Shown piece after piece: positions 49,388 through 59,394 of a DNA stretch of 64,000 bases (its first letter is position 1; each line of letters starts with the position of its first letter). The position numbers and the translations under genes are program-made. Under the pieces are notes generated by a model, which saw nothing but the letters and a program-made list of their open reading frames with translations, had not been told where the DNA came from and did not search any database. Source of the stretch: Colwellia sp. (GTDB lineage Bacteria > Pseudomonadota > Gammaproteobacteria > Enterobacterales > Alteromonadaceae); the NCBI GenBank assembly GCA_013215295.1, contig JABSOZ010000003.1, positions 62,001 to 126,000 on the forward strand, in the 5' to 3' direction.

Positions 49388-52300
49388 ATGCCTAACCTTT
49401 CTTATTTTCGTTTTATATTTTTGACCTTTCTATTCAGTATGTTAGTCGCATGCGGTGGGGGGGGAGGTTCAGAACCAGAAAAAGGAAGTACAAAGTCTAA
49501 TTTACCGCCAGTTGCTAATGCTGGGGCTGATCAAGTTACCGACGAATTATTGGAAGTTACTTTACAAGGTTCAGCCAATGACTCCGATGGCTCTATTACC
49601 AGTTATAGCTGGCAGCAGACTGATGGTACCAGTGTCGAACTTTCATCAACAAACAGCCAAAACTTAACCTTTGTTGCACCACAGGTTACCGCCAGTACAA
49701 CACTTACCTTTTCGTTAACAGCTACTGACAACGACGGCGCTACAAATACAGATACCGTAGTGGTGACGGTAAATAATGTTAATCAATCACCTAGTATTAA
49801 TGCAGGTGACGATCAAACCGTGCCGACAAATACTTTAGTGCAATTGTCTGCGCTTGCCGAAGATTTTGACGGTTATATAGAAGATTACCAGTGGCAGCAA
49901 CTGGATGGCCCAGAAGTAAGTTTGTCAGGAATTAGCAGCTCAATGAGCTCTTTTCTCAGTCCTGATGTTAACGACAGTACCCAATTATCATTTCGTGTAA
50001 CGGTTACCGATAATGAAGGGAAACAATCAAGTGATGACATTATTATCACTGTCGACAGGTCTTCAATTTTTCGGAAAAAGGAGCAAGTGAATTTTGGTAA
50101 AGATATTACCAAATGGTTCCCATTTGATTTTGACAATGATGGTGATAAGGATCTCATTTCCCATTCAGACAAGAATAACTCACTGGGCTTGTTGCAAAAT
50201 TTAGGTGGTGGTAACTTAACTGTCATTACTTCTGCTCTCGAATGTTCAGGCTGTACCTTGTGGGGGGCTTATAATTTATCAACTAACAACCAAGCCACCG
50301 TGCTCTATTCTTCTAACAACGAGCTCTTTAAAGTTACGGTTGATGAACAAGGGCAATTTAGTACTCCAAGTAAAATTAATTTACCCTCTAGTTATTATGA
50401 CACTTGGTATGCACAAAACCCTAGACCTGGTTGGCGTTACCCTTTCCTTCATAATGTAGTGGTTCAGGATATAGATAAAGATAATGATTTAGATTTGTTA
50501 ATAACTTATAAATCAGAAACAAGTCAGGATTTTCCAGACCGTGAATATTTGCACAGTCTTTATCGTAATACGGGTAATGGATTTTTTGAAAGTGAAGAAC
50601 GATTGGCAATAACAAAATCAGTATCGTTACTTCGAACGATATTATTAGTTGATATTAATCAGGATGATCACCTTGATCTTATTGTTGCGACTCGTGGTGA
50701 AAGTACTTATACAGGAGAAAATGAGACTAAAGGAACTGTATCTAAATTATTAGGACCTCTTCAGGAAAATAATGATGGTTTAGTGCCCTTTATCGAACAT
50801 AGAAAAGTCTACAGTGTCGCGACGGGGTATATCACTGATGATAATTTATTGGATCTCGTGGTGACAACTTATGACGACATAGCTTTTTGGTATGAAAATA
50901 TCGGTAATGGTAGCTTTTCAACCAAGAAAACTATTGAAGCAGGGAGTATTGGCGGACAAACATTCTTGCAAGTGGTTGATTTTAATGGTGATGGTAGGGA
51001 TGATGTTTTAGTTGGCAGTTATGATGCAAAGTTAAGGTATTACGAGAATCAAGGGCAGTTTAAAGAGGCTGTAATTCTTGACTATGATATTGGGGGGTTT
51101 AGTAACATTAGTGTCTTTGACCTTGATAATGACGGCGACCAGGACATTATTGGTAATACTTCATACGTTTTTGATTCACTTTGGTTTGAAAATGACACCA
51201 TAGTGGCATCCAATCAAGCAGACTCACCAATAGCGCAGCTATCGGCTGAATTGAACCAAGCAGCGACTATACAAAGCAGTTTAGGTAAAGCGCCTTTTGC
51301 TATCAATAATGAACGTTATAAGTTGGCATTACCAAGTAGCAGTGAAATCATTATTGATGTTACCGGTGGGTTTTCTCCGACACTTTACCTCTACGATGAA
51401 AAATTGAATCTGATTCATACCTTGGATGAGACTATCGATGGCCATTATTTGACGGGTGTATTAGCTCAGGGGGAATATTACCTGGATATAAGCGCTGATG
51501 AGAATAGTGAAGATCAAATCTTTGAATTAAAGATTCAAGCCGCTGAGGACGCTAGTCTAACCCAAGTACCGGCTACTTTTAAACTGAGTAGTAAACAGGC
51601 ATTGTTTACTGATAAACCTGATATTGTCATTTTGGATGCGGTAGATATCGACGCCGATGGCGACATTGATTACTTAGTGAAAAATAAAGCTCACAAAAAT
51701 ATCTTTTTCTACATCCAACAGCAAGATGCTTCATTTGTCGCAAGTACAATAATTTATTCGGCAGATTCATCGTCTAACGTATATTTCTCTGCTTCTGTCG
51801 CTAAGATAAATGAAGATAATTTACCCGATTTGATAATTAGTGATAGTGATTTAAATCAATATTTGGCTATTAATCTAGGTAATACCCAATTTAATCTACA
51901 GATAGCAACACAAATGGACGACGTTCGAAGTGTAGCGTTTGCTGATGTCAACAAGGATGGACTTATTGATATGGCTATTGCCGGCTATGACATAAATAAC
52001 AACGCCCAATCTGCGCTCTACTTAAAAAATTCGGCGGGTAGCTATCAAGCCCCTATACTTTTAATTGCTGAGGAAGGAGGGTCAAGCTCAATTTCGCCAA
52101 CTATCGAAATCATGGATATTGATGGTGACGGTGATATGGATTTAGTCACAATATTTACCGACAGACAAATCAATATTCATGAACAACTAGATGGATTAAG
52201 TTTTATTACTTATCAACTAGATCCTATTTACATTGGCGATAAGCGTTTTGTCGATTTGGATAATGATGGTGATCTAGACTTCGTCTATTTTTCCTATCGA

Positions 52301-55300
52301 GATCCCGTAGCCGTAGGTAAGTCGACACTTTATTGGCGTGAAAATATAGGTCAACAAAGCTTTGCTGAATCAAAGCAGTTACTCACTACAACGGGGGATT
52401 TAACCTCAAGTTACTTTGAAGATATTGATGGCGATGATTTACCTGAAATTATTCTGGCGTTAAATCCCTATCCCGTTAATGGCTATACGGCGCTATATCA
52501 TAATTTAGGTAAAGGTGAGTTTTCTCCTAAATCTGTTATTCCGCACGGTGAAGACTTTTATCAAAGTTATGACTGGGCAACAAGTCGAGATCCTCACTTT
52601 GGTGTATTAGACCTTGATAATAATGGCAGTAAAGATGTTTATTTTGGCTCAGAATTCACCGGCAAGACCTTTAAATTAATTAATCAAAATACCGGCACGG
52701 TACAACTAATTGGTGACGATAAAGTACTGTCAAATAGTTATGTAGTTATTAATGCAAAATACAACGGTCATATCGTAACTAGCCAATGGTCTGTGGTGAT
52801 GGGTCCTGAAGTGCAGTTAAATACTACCGATAACACAGTCGGTTTTACATTACCTTATACGGCAGAGTCAATGCTTATGACTGTAGCGTTTTCAGGGCAA
52901 TATATCACCGGGCAAGAGTTTTACCAAACCCATGAAATGACCATAATTCCAGAAACTAGCTATACACAAGATACCTGGTCGGCTGGTGCTGACGGCTGGA
53001 GTGAAATATCGGTTTGGTTGGCAGGCGATGAATTTGACTCAGAACGTTATGAAGTCGACGTTTATTTAGATGGTGAGTTTTTATATACCACCAACTTAAA
53101 AGATATTTCAATACAGGCCTACCTGGGCGAGCACAACCTTACGCTGCGTTTTAGGGAGCGAAACTCGGGCAATATTGTCCAAGAAATTTCTCAGATCATA
53201 AACGTGACCCCAGACCCAACTCAAGATGTTGCAGTTGTTATCATTAATGAGCAGGTGTCATACTACGCTGGTGGCAGCATTATCATTCAAGTAATGAATA
53301 GCAGTGAAGCGCCTCAAGTTAGTCTGGAAGGTATCGATGTTGAAACTTTACCATTAGGTCATGGAAAATATGCTTTGGCACTTCCTACTCACCTAGAGGG
53401 CACTGATAAAACGTTACAAGTCGATTTAGCACTTGAAAACTTTGATTTCTTGGTGAATTTAGAATTAGTGGTAATCGATGATGCTAAAGCAACCATTACC
53501 GAGCTTGCCCAACAAGCAAGTAATGAGCTCACTTCATCACTCAGTGATATTAAAGACCTAGGCTTGTTAGCTAAAGCAAACGAATTCATTGCCATATTAG
53601 CTGAAACGGATGCTGAAATTGAGCAGTTAACCGACCTTGAGGCGACTAATTACGCGACTTACTTGACCTTGCTCAATCAATCTCCCAGGAGTCAAAGAGT
53701 ATCAGCCCAATATAGCCAACAATCAAAAAGTCAAATGGTTAAAAGCATCAGGGCAATGGCTGATGATGAACAACTGTGTGACAGTGCGAGTAATGCATAT
53801 GTTTATGATCTAGAGAAGCTCGTTGCTATAACTACACCTGCAACAGGGGCCCTTATTCTTGGAACACCACTTATTAAAGCGGCGGCTGGCGCCATTTTAC
53901 TATTACAATTAAACAATGTGTTCAGTGATTACGATCAAATGATGATCTTTTGTAAAAAAGTTGAGCTTTTAAGGTTACAAAGCGAACTTAAGGAAGTCGT
54001 TGAAAGTCATTTTGTAGATAACAATCTAGTTCGTCAAAAACAATATGCGTCAATGACTACGCTAATAACAACAAGTTCATCTGTTGAGCCGGAAACAATC
54101 GTTGTCAATGGTCAGAAAACCCCTTTTAAAGTGATTAAAATAACTAAATATAGCGCAACAACCGAAAAACTCATCAATGATTTTAAGGCCTATTTACACC
54201 TGTTTGACTTAGTTAATATTACCGAGTTTATTTTTGAACAACCACTTGATAGTTTAATCACTACCACTCAGCGTAAGACAATACCATTAAGCGAATTGGC
54301 TATTAATACAATTATGGCTGATGCCGAGGTTGAAGTGTTTGCCAATGAAAACGCGATTATTGTCACCAGTAGTGCCGCTGGTTCTGCCGATAACAGTGGA
54401 GAAATCACCGAATTTTCTATTGTTGAATTGGCGACGGGTAAAGAATTTAGCTTAGGTTTTGTCTTTTATAACTTTGCAGAAATAAAACTTGACGGTCAAA
54501 GTTTATCAGGCCTCTACGGGAAAGAAATTAAAGGAAGTTTTGATACCTCCAATGCGGTGAGTCTTGAAGTGGTGCAATCAACTCAGCATGGTGAGTTGAC
54601 CATTGCGAATAACTATCCGTTTGAGTTTCTCTATGTAGGGGACCGCAGTTTCTTTGGTATTGATATGGTAACGATTAAAGCGGTTGGACCTTTAGGTGAT
54701 GAAACAACGGCTGAAGTTAGTTTCGAAGTTAAGAGAAATGACTCTTTCAACAACCCGGTTTCTATAATTTTTAATATTGATTGGTATGGTGAACTGAACA
54801 ACACTGTTGACCCTTATACCCATTATGGTTTTGACCACATGACCGAAATGCTTTCCCCTGCTGAGGTAAGTATTAGACTCAAGTCTTACAAAGGGAAAAC
54901 GGAAACGGGTACCTTAATTGGCATAAAAAACAATGGTCATATGCCAATACAGGTAACCGATATTATTACCGAAAATGATGCATTTATTAAAACCGGAGGT
55001 CTGTTACCGATACCACCGGGTAAATTAGGGTTTGTTTTATTGAGCGGTCAACATAGCTTTCCTGACGGCACAATTACCTTTGAATTTGATAACAGTTATA
55101 CCGAAAGCTTTCAATTAACAGGAAAAATCAAAGAAATTCACCCCAAATTAGCAATATCGACTGGTGGTAGTACCTATCAGTTTGATTTTGATTCACCGTA
55201 TTCCAGTGACATATTGCATACCTTTGAAAAAGCGGCGCATTACTCCTTGTGGTTTAGTAATTCAGGTGACGAATTTTTATATTTCACTCATGAATGTTTA

Positions 55301-55531
55301 TGGGGATTTAATAATTGTACTCAAGCGGTACTTCCGCTTCAAGCTCATTATGGTTTGCCTTTAGTTCGTGTAACTAATGATGAAGTAACACCTAGCTATA
55401 ACTTCAAAATACATGATGTTTCTATTATCGGACGTTGGGGCATTTGGGCCGATGGCCCTGAATTGATTAACTGGAATGCTAGCAACTTACAGATTAGCAA
55501 AGGGATGTCTAATTTTAGGGTTGTTAATTAG
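49388..55531 (+). CDS. giant PKD/FG-GAP repeat lipoprotein
   Basis: A 2047-residue surface protein. The signal ends in SMLVAC (Cys22) followed by GGGGG, giving a lipid anchor. Two PKD/REJ-like domains lie at about 38-130 and 131-222. FG-GAP/VCBS repeats with calcium loops follow at about 240-620 and 735-1080: DFDNDGDKDL, DFNGDGRDDV, DLDNDGDQDI, DIDADGDIDY, DIDGDGDMDL, DLDNDGDLDF. Then come Ig-like parts, a helical, possibly membrane-touching stretch (ATGALILGTPLIKAAAGAIL) near 1490, and an unrecognised C-terminus. Such proteins serve in adhesion or polymer binding. It is the only plus-strand gene of the element and its cargo. Confidence 0.8.
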   Translation: MPNLSYFRFIFLTFLFSMLVACGGGGGSEPEKGSTKSNLPPVANAGADQVTDELLEVTLQGSANDSDGSITSYSWQQTDGTSVELSSTNSQNLTFVAPQVTASTTLTFSLTATDNDGATNTDTVVVTVNNVNQSPSINAGDDQTVPTNTLVQLSALAEDFDGYIEDYQWQQLDGPEVSLSGISSSMSSFLSPDVNDSTQLSFRVTVTDNEGKQSSDDIIITVDRSSIFRKKEQVNFGKDITKWFPFDFDNDGDKDLISHSDKNNSLGLLQNLGGGNLTVITSALECSGCTLWGAYNLSTNNQATVLYSSNNELFKVTVDEQGQFSTPSKINLPSSYYDTWYAQNPRPGWRYPFLHNVVVQDIDKDNDLDLLITYKSETSQDFPDREYLHSLYRNTGNGFFESEERLAITKSVSLLRTILLVDINQDDHLDLIVATRGESTYTGENETKGTVSKLLGPLQENNDGLVPFIEHRKVYSVATGYITDDNLLDLVVTTYDDIAFWYENIGNGSFSTKKTIEAGSIGGQTFLQVVDFNGDGRDDVLVGSYDAKLRYYENQGQFKEAVILDYDIGGFSNISVFDLDNDGDQDIIGNTSYVFDSLWFENDTIVASNQADSPIAQLSAELNQAATIQSSLGKAPFAINNERYKLALPSSSEIIIDVTGGFSPTLYLYDEKLNLIHTLDETIDGHYLTGVLAQGEYYLDISADENSEDQIFELKIQAAEDASLTQVPATFKLSSKQALFTDKPDIVILDAVDIDADGDIDYLVKNKAHKNIFFYIQQQDASFVASTIIYSADSSSNVYFSASVAKINEDNLPDLIISDSDLNQYLAINLGNTQFNLQIATQMDDVRSVAFADVNKDGLIDMAIAGYDINNNAQSALYLKNSAGSYQAPILLIAEEGGSSSISPTIEIMDIDGDGDMDLVTIFTDRQINIHEQLDGLSFITYQLDPIYIGDKRFVDLDNDGDLDFVYFSYRDPVAVGKSTLYWRENIGQQSFAESKQLLTTTGDLTSSYFEDIDGDDLPEIILALNPYPVNGYTALYHNLGKGEFSPKSVIPHGEDFYQSYDWATSRDPHFGVLDLDNNGSKDVYFGSEFTGKTFKLINQNTGTVQLIGDDKVLSNSYVVINAKYNGHIVTSQWSVVMGPEVQLNTTDNTVGFTLPYTAESMLMTVAFSGQYITGQEFYQTHEMTIIPETSYTQDTWSAGADGWSEISVWLAGDEFDSERYEVDVYLDGEFLYTTNLKDISIQAYLGEHNLTLRFRERNSGNIVQEISQIINVTPDPTQDVAVVIINEQVSYYAGGSIIIQVMNSSEAPQVSLEGIDVETLPLGHGKYALALPTHLEGTDKTLQVDLALENFDFLVNLELVVIDDAKATITELAQQASNELTSSLSDIKDLGLLAKANEFIAILAETDAEIEQLTDLEATNYATYLTLLNQSPRSQRVSAQYSQQSKSQMVKSIRAMADDEQLCDSASNAYVYDLEKLVAITTPATGALILGTPLIKAAAGAILLLQLNNVFSDYDQMMIFCKKVELLRLQSELKEVVESHFVDNNLVRQKQYASMTTLITTSSSVEPETIVVNGQKTPFKVIKITKYSATTEKLINDFKAYLHLFDLVNITEFIFEQPLDSLITTTQRKTIPLSELAINTIMADAEVEVFANENAIIVTSSAAGSADNSGEITEFSIVELATGKEFSLGFVFYNFAEIKLDGQSLSGLYGKEIKGSFDTSNAVSLEVVQSTQHGELTIANNYPFEFLYVGDRSFFGIDMVTIKAVGPLGDETTAEVSFEVKRNDSFNNPVSIIFNIDWYGELNNTVDPYTHYGFDHMTEMLSPAEVSIRLKSYKGKTETGTLIGIKNNGHMPIQVTDIITENDAFIKTGGLLPIPPGKLGFVLLSGQHSFPDGTITFEFDNSYTESFQLTGKIKEIHPKLAISTGGSTYQFDFDSPYSSDILHTFEKAAHYSLWFSNSGDEFLYFTHECLWGFNNCTQAVLPLQAHYGLPLVRVTNDEVTPSYNFKIHDVSIIGRWGIWADGPELINWNASNLQISKGMSNFRVVN

Positions 55532-55579
55532 ATATTCGCAACAAGACTTAATTAGATATTAGCAACAAGACTTAATTAA
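55525..55579. repeat. 24-bp tandem repeat at the 3' end of the giant gene
   Basis: Two copies of a 24-bp unit (TTAATTAGATAT, then TCGCAACAAGAC or TAGCAACAAGAC) at 55525-55572, differing at one base, plus 7 bp of a third. The first copy contains the stop codon. Confidence 0.85.
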
Positions 55580-55613
55580 AATGCCATATTAGATTAGTGG
55601 TATGGCATTTTTT
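55578..55613 (+). terminator. terminator of the giant lipoprotein gene
   Basis: AAATGCCATA (55578-55587) pairs with TATGGCATTT (55601-55610), followed by TTT and more pyrimidines. Confidence 0.88.
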
Positions 55614-55985
55614 CTGGTTAAGCCGTCGGTATATTTATCAGGTCAACTATCTTTGCAAAAAGTTGATCTAAACCCATTATGTTTGGTCATGAATATTCTG
55701 ACCTTTTGTGGCAGACTTTAGCTATACAAACCCAACCGTAATGTCGGCTATTAAACCAACTATAGAAGTTGTACTTTAAAAGCTTGTGACTATATTGCGC
55801 ACAAACCAGCCAAAGCGCTACTAGACAATTTTATAATTTCAGCTTCACAGGATTTCAGGTTTCACGAAAAAAAAAGTCCCAATGCCCCCACCACCTCAAC
55901 CGAAGTCGAAGTAGTAGGGGAAATTGCACAAGAGTGACCAAACTCGGCACTTTTTCAACACAGGATGGCTTCCGTCACAGGCACC
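55614..55985. other. intergenic region, cargo to integrase
   Basis: About 370 bp without a gene. The integrase-proximal part holds a short G/C-rich stretch whose reverse strand reads GAGGTGGTGGG (55887-55897), followed by ACCGAA at 55899. Both motifs also occur beside the tRNA junction at 48974-49114. Confidence 0.45.
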
Positions 55986-57221
55986 TCAATTTTTGCCAGA
56001 GGCGACCAGTCTGAGCACCGTTTGAGGTGGCTCGGGTGCAATTTCCGCAACTTTCGAAGCGGCAGTGATTTTCTCTGAAGCGGCATCAACGGCGTCGTGC
56101 AATGTTTCTGTATTTAAGTGTGCATAACGCATCGTCACCTTAGGATCGGAATGACCAAGTATATGCTGAACCTCATACAATGATCGACCACTGTTGACCA
56201 ACATCGAAGCGTAATTATGACGTAAATCATGCAACCTGAATTTAACCAATCCAACCTCATCACGTATTCTTGACCAAGTTTTCTTTATGCACTTGTAAGG
56301 GTTACCCGTTTTAGTGTTAATGAAAACATGTTCGAATTGACTCCTAGTATCGACGGCTTCCAAAACCGATATACCAATTTTGTTTAAGGGGATCGCACGC
56401 ATCCGCTTTGATTTAGATACCGAAGCAGTAACTCGCCACGTTTTATGCTCAATATCAATATTTTCCCAAGTAGCCGTTAACGCTTCACCTAGACGAGCAC
56501 CAGTAGACAGTAAGAACAGAATGATGTTACTTACCATCCTATTTTCATCATGTTTAAGGACATGAAGCAAACGTGATAATTCATCATCACTAAGGTAACG
56601 CTCTAGCTGATTATCCTCATTGAACAGTTTAAGCCGAGCCAAAGGGTTTGAATCAATAACTTCGCTATCAACAGCATGATTTAACACGCGCCGTAGTAAT
56701 TTAATGTAATGGTCCGCAGTGGCTGAAGATAGACCGCTTTCCCGCAGGTTGGTATGGAACGTTTGTACCGAGGATCGCTTAATATCGGTTAAGCGTAGAT
56801 GACCAAAATGTTTATCCAAATGAAGGCTAAACATCTGCAGATCGTTCGACCACGTTCGCTTATGCTGTTGAGCAAATGGCATATACTGCTCAGTCATAAA
56901 GCTAGCTAAAGTAGGTACTTGCTTACGCTTAATTAAATCGGACTTGGGATCAGAACCGAGACTTATACTAGATCGTAACTGCTTAGCCTTTGCACGTGCA
57001 TCGGCAAGCTTGATATCGGCAGTTAACCCAATTTTAAAGGTACAAGTTTTACCATGAGAGTTTTTATAGCGTAAGTAATACGTGCCACTGCCTTGCGAGT
57101 TAAAGCGTACTTCAACAAACAAACCTTTAGTTTCTTGACAGCAAAACTCTATGCGTCTCTTACCGTCAGGACAAATTAAGTTTTGTTTTATAAAGCTGTT
57201 ATCTAATTTAATTACCGGCAT
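55986..57221 (-). CDS. tyrosine site-specific integrase
   Basis: A 411-residue integrase of the P4/phage type. The ATG at 57221 is chosen because GGAG lies six bases before it; a longer reading to 57338 lacks this. Domains: N-terminal arm-binding and SAM-like core-binding (about 60-200, KIGLTADIKLADARAKAKQL), then the catalytic domain with Arg243 (STGARLGEAL), His331 and Arg334 (HDLRHNYAS), the GHSDP His, and the Tyr366 nucleophile (MRYAHL). It should recombine the tRNA-Ile2 site. Its start overlaps the end of a 97-residue gene by 14 bp. Confidence 0.93.
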   Translation of the reverse strand: MPVIKLDNSFIKQNLICPDGKRRIEFCCQETKGLFVEVRFNSQGSGTYYLRYKNSHGKTCTFKIGLTADIKLADARAKAKQLRSSISLGSDPKSDLIKRKQVPTLASFMTEQYMPFAQQHKRTWSNDLQMFSLHLDKHFGHLRLTDIKRSSVQTFHTNLRESGLSSATADHYIKLLRRVLNHAVDSEVIDSNPLARLKLFNEDNQLERYLSDDELSRLLHVLKHDENRMVSNIILFLLSTGARLGEALTATWENIDIEHKTWRVTASVSKSKRMRAIPLNKIGISVLEAVDTRSQFEHVFINTKTGNPYKCIKKTWSRIRDEVGLVKFRLHDLRHNYASMLVNSGRSLYEVQHILGHSDPKVTMRYAHLNTETLHDAVDAASEKITAASKVAEIAPEPPQTVLRLVASGKN

Positions 57222-57501
57222 ACGATTCTCCATAGTTATGTGTAACGATGTACTGATTATGTCTATCACTACTAAGCTCTTTAGCCTCAACGAGATTAAT
57301 AGATCCAATCTTGACAGCCCTTGAAAGAGATCTACCAAACACCCTCATTAGCTTTAAATTTACCAACGTTTCAAGAAGGTGATCTGGTAACGTATCCTTA
57401 GATTTAATCAAAGTTCCATGTGTCATAGTAGCTACGCGTTTAACAGCTTCATCTGTAGCATATTCAATTAATTCAGCTGTTCTGTTTTGTTCATTTTTCA
57501 T
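57208..57501 (-). CDS. small protein coupled to the integrase
   Basis: A 97-residue soluble, helical, charged protein (TAELIEYATDEAVKRVATM, LLETLVNLKLMRVFGRSL). A strong AGGAG lies six bases before its ATG. Its 3' end overlaps the integrase start, so the two are translated together. No AlpA or Xis signature is certain; an accessory directionality or partition factor is inferred from position only. Confidence 0.65.
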   Translation of the reverse strand: MKNEQNRTAELIEYATDEAVKRVATMTHGTLIKSKDTLPDHLLETLVNLKLMRVFGRSLSRAVKIGSINLVEAKELSSDRHNQYIVTHNYGESYAGN

Positions 57502-57806
57502 AAGAACTCCTAAAAAGTAAAAGTTAAAAAAGAAACCTACACATAATTTTTTATATAAAATTCCGCTTAAGGTTTTTAAAAAAGTAGTAGTTGTAGGTGG
57601 TGGGAGGGGGATGCAAATTTATAAAGTTTAAATTTATTCTTGATTCAAGTGTGAACCGTCGACTGCACGAACCCGTTTGTAAAGTTGCAAAAATTGCCCC
57701 ACTTGCCACCTTGCCCCCCCCCAAAAAAATCCTGTGATGCCATTTTTCATGGGCTCCTCGGCAATTCGGGGTGGGGGTGGTAGCAAAAGATGAAACATTT
57801 AAGTTG
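57502..57806. other. G/C-tract rich intergenic region
   Basis: About 305 bp between the VapE stop and the small gene. It holds AGGTGGTGGGAGGGGG (57595-57610), a run of nine C followed by seven A (57714-57729), and GGGGTGGGGGTGG (57769-57781), unlike the AT-rich surroundings. A minus-strand open frame across it looks spurious. A replication origin or G-quadruplex site is possible. Confidence 0.5.
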
Positions 57807-59285
57807 CTAATAGTCGTCAGAAGCCTTGGAGCTAGCCGTGGCTTTGGACCTACCAAAATCAGTATGGTATGTTTTTTCTTCTTCCTTTATTGGCGGCACA
57901 TTCCATTTCATTGAGCCATTGATCTTACGTGGTTCACCACAACGTTCACGAAGATAGGCTCCACATTCGCGGCTTTGCCCATTCGATGGCTTCTCGATAG
58001 AAATGTCAATGAGCAACTGAGTTGCCGTCAATTTTCGCCACATAAGTGGATCAGCATCGAAGTCTAACTCGGCACTTAAAAGATCGCTTACTGCACTTAT
58101 TACTCTATGTGCTTGGTTAAAATGCTCTAACCTTGCTTCCTCCATAGCAGTAAGCCACCATTGATTAGCTTCAGGGCTTTCTTTAAAACCTTGGTAGAGT
58201 TGCGCCCATACTTGTTTCATATCAATATCGTGGTTATATTTAATTTCGATACAAGGTATGGTCCAGAAGCGCGTATTACCTGTGCTGTCGATTAAAAAAT
58301 CAGAGGAGTTAACCGTTGCACAAAAGACTGTTCGACGCTGATAATTAGACTCTTTACGATCGTAGGGTTGACGTATTTTGTCTTTATCATTAGTCAAAAA
58401 ACCTTTGAGCCTTGCGACGTCTTTACGGAACGAGCTGTCGAGTTCTCCTATCTCTACGATCCAGTGACGAATAGCCAGTAACACACTGTCTTTGTTGCCT
58501 GCATCCATATGCACATCAAGCTTAATGAGCCTTGATCTTAACGCTTTATCTGTTACTAATGAGGCTATCCAACGAGTTTTACCGATAGATTGTGCCCCCT
58601 GTAGTGTTAATACTCCCCTACTAGAGAACCCACTTGGCATTGATGCTGCCGCTACAGCACTTAATAACCACTTCCGCATTAATATGGCTTTCAGGTCGTC
58701 AGGAAATTCATCCTTCACTTTAATTGTTGCGTATAAAGCTTCTAATCTCTCCTTTCCATCCCACGGTACAGACTTAATCATGTCCATTACTGGATTTATC
58801 TGACACTTTGATGCAATAGCAAATACTTGGCTTACAAACTGACCTGAATAGATATTGTTAAGTGTCGCTAGACTGCTCAACGTGGTTATTGCTGCATTAT
58901 CATAATTATCAGGACATGCTTTAAATCCAGGGATAAAAATCACATAGTCCTTGGCTATCACATCGTAATTGGCACTGATACCATATACGTTAAGCATATG
59001 TTTTGTATTTGATAATGTATTTAATGGACTTTCTTTACCCATAACCAATTTGGTATCAGGGAAAGATGCTGGGTCTAAGGGGGTGGGGTGATCAACATCG
59101 AACGGTCGGTCGATTTTTTCTGGTAGCTGTTCTTGCTTTGGTGCTACGGGCTTTACCTCCTTAACTGCCGTTTTTTTTTCTCTAAGACCTTCTGGTAAAG
59201 CAAAGCCTTTCGGTTTTACTTTGTTTTTTTGAGTTGAATTGTCATCATCCGCAAAAAGCGGTGTCGACAATGCCTTGTCAGACAT
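57807..59285 (-). CDS. VapE-type superfamily 3 helicase
   Basis: A 492-residue replication-type ATPase. The virulence-associated E domain spans about 150-400. Walker A is TLQGAQSIGKTRW and the second acidic motif is WIVEIGELDS; further hallmarks are SVPWDGKERLEALY, RQPYDRKESNYQRRTVFCATVN and TRFWTIPC. Similar proteins drive replication of P4-like islands and satellites. The start at 59285 follows CGGAG. The first about 80 residues are a disordered charged linker. No primase domain is seen in this chain. Confidence 0.9.
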   Translation of the reverse strand: MSDKALSTPLFADDDNSTQKNKVKPKGFALPEGLREKKTAVKEVKPVAPKQEQLPEKIDRPFDVDHPTPLDPASFPDTKLVMGKESPLNTLSNTKHMLNVYGISANYDVIAKDYVIFIPGFKACPDNYDNAAITTLSSLATLNNIYSGQFVSQVFAIASKCQINPVMDMIKSVPWDGKERLEALYATIKVKDEFPDDLKAILMRKWLLSAVAAASMPSGFSSRGVLTLQGAQSIGKTRWIASLVTDKALRSRLIKLDVHMDAGNKDSVLLAIRHWIVEIGELDSSFRKDVARLKGFLTNDKDKIRQPYDRKESNYQRRTVFCATVNSSDFLIDSTGNTRFWTIPCIEIKYNHDIDMKQVWAQLYQGFKESPEANQWWLTAMEEARLEHFNQAHRVISAVSDLLSAELDFDADPLMWRKLTATQLLIDISIEKPSNGQSRECGAYLRERCGEPRKINGSMKWNVPPIKEEEKTYHTDFGRSKATASSKASDDY

Positions 59286-59394
59286 ATATTTTACTCCGGT
59301 TAAATTGTTAAAGAACTCGCCTTGGGACACATTCGCCTAAGACTGTCCTATTAGAAACCAGAGTGAGATGTTATCTGTGAAAGTTTATATTTAA

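Noticed and set aside
57551-57856. 101-codon minus-strand frame downstream of VapE
   Set aside because: It overlaps the VapE end, runs through G/C tracts and has a low-complexity, proline-rich product without a ribosome site.
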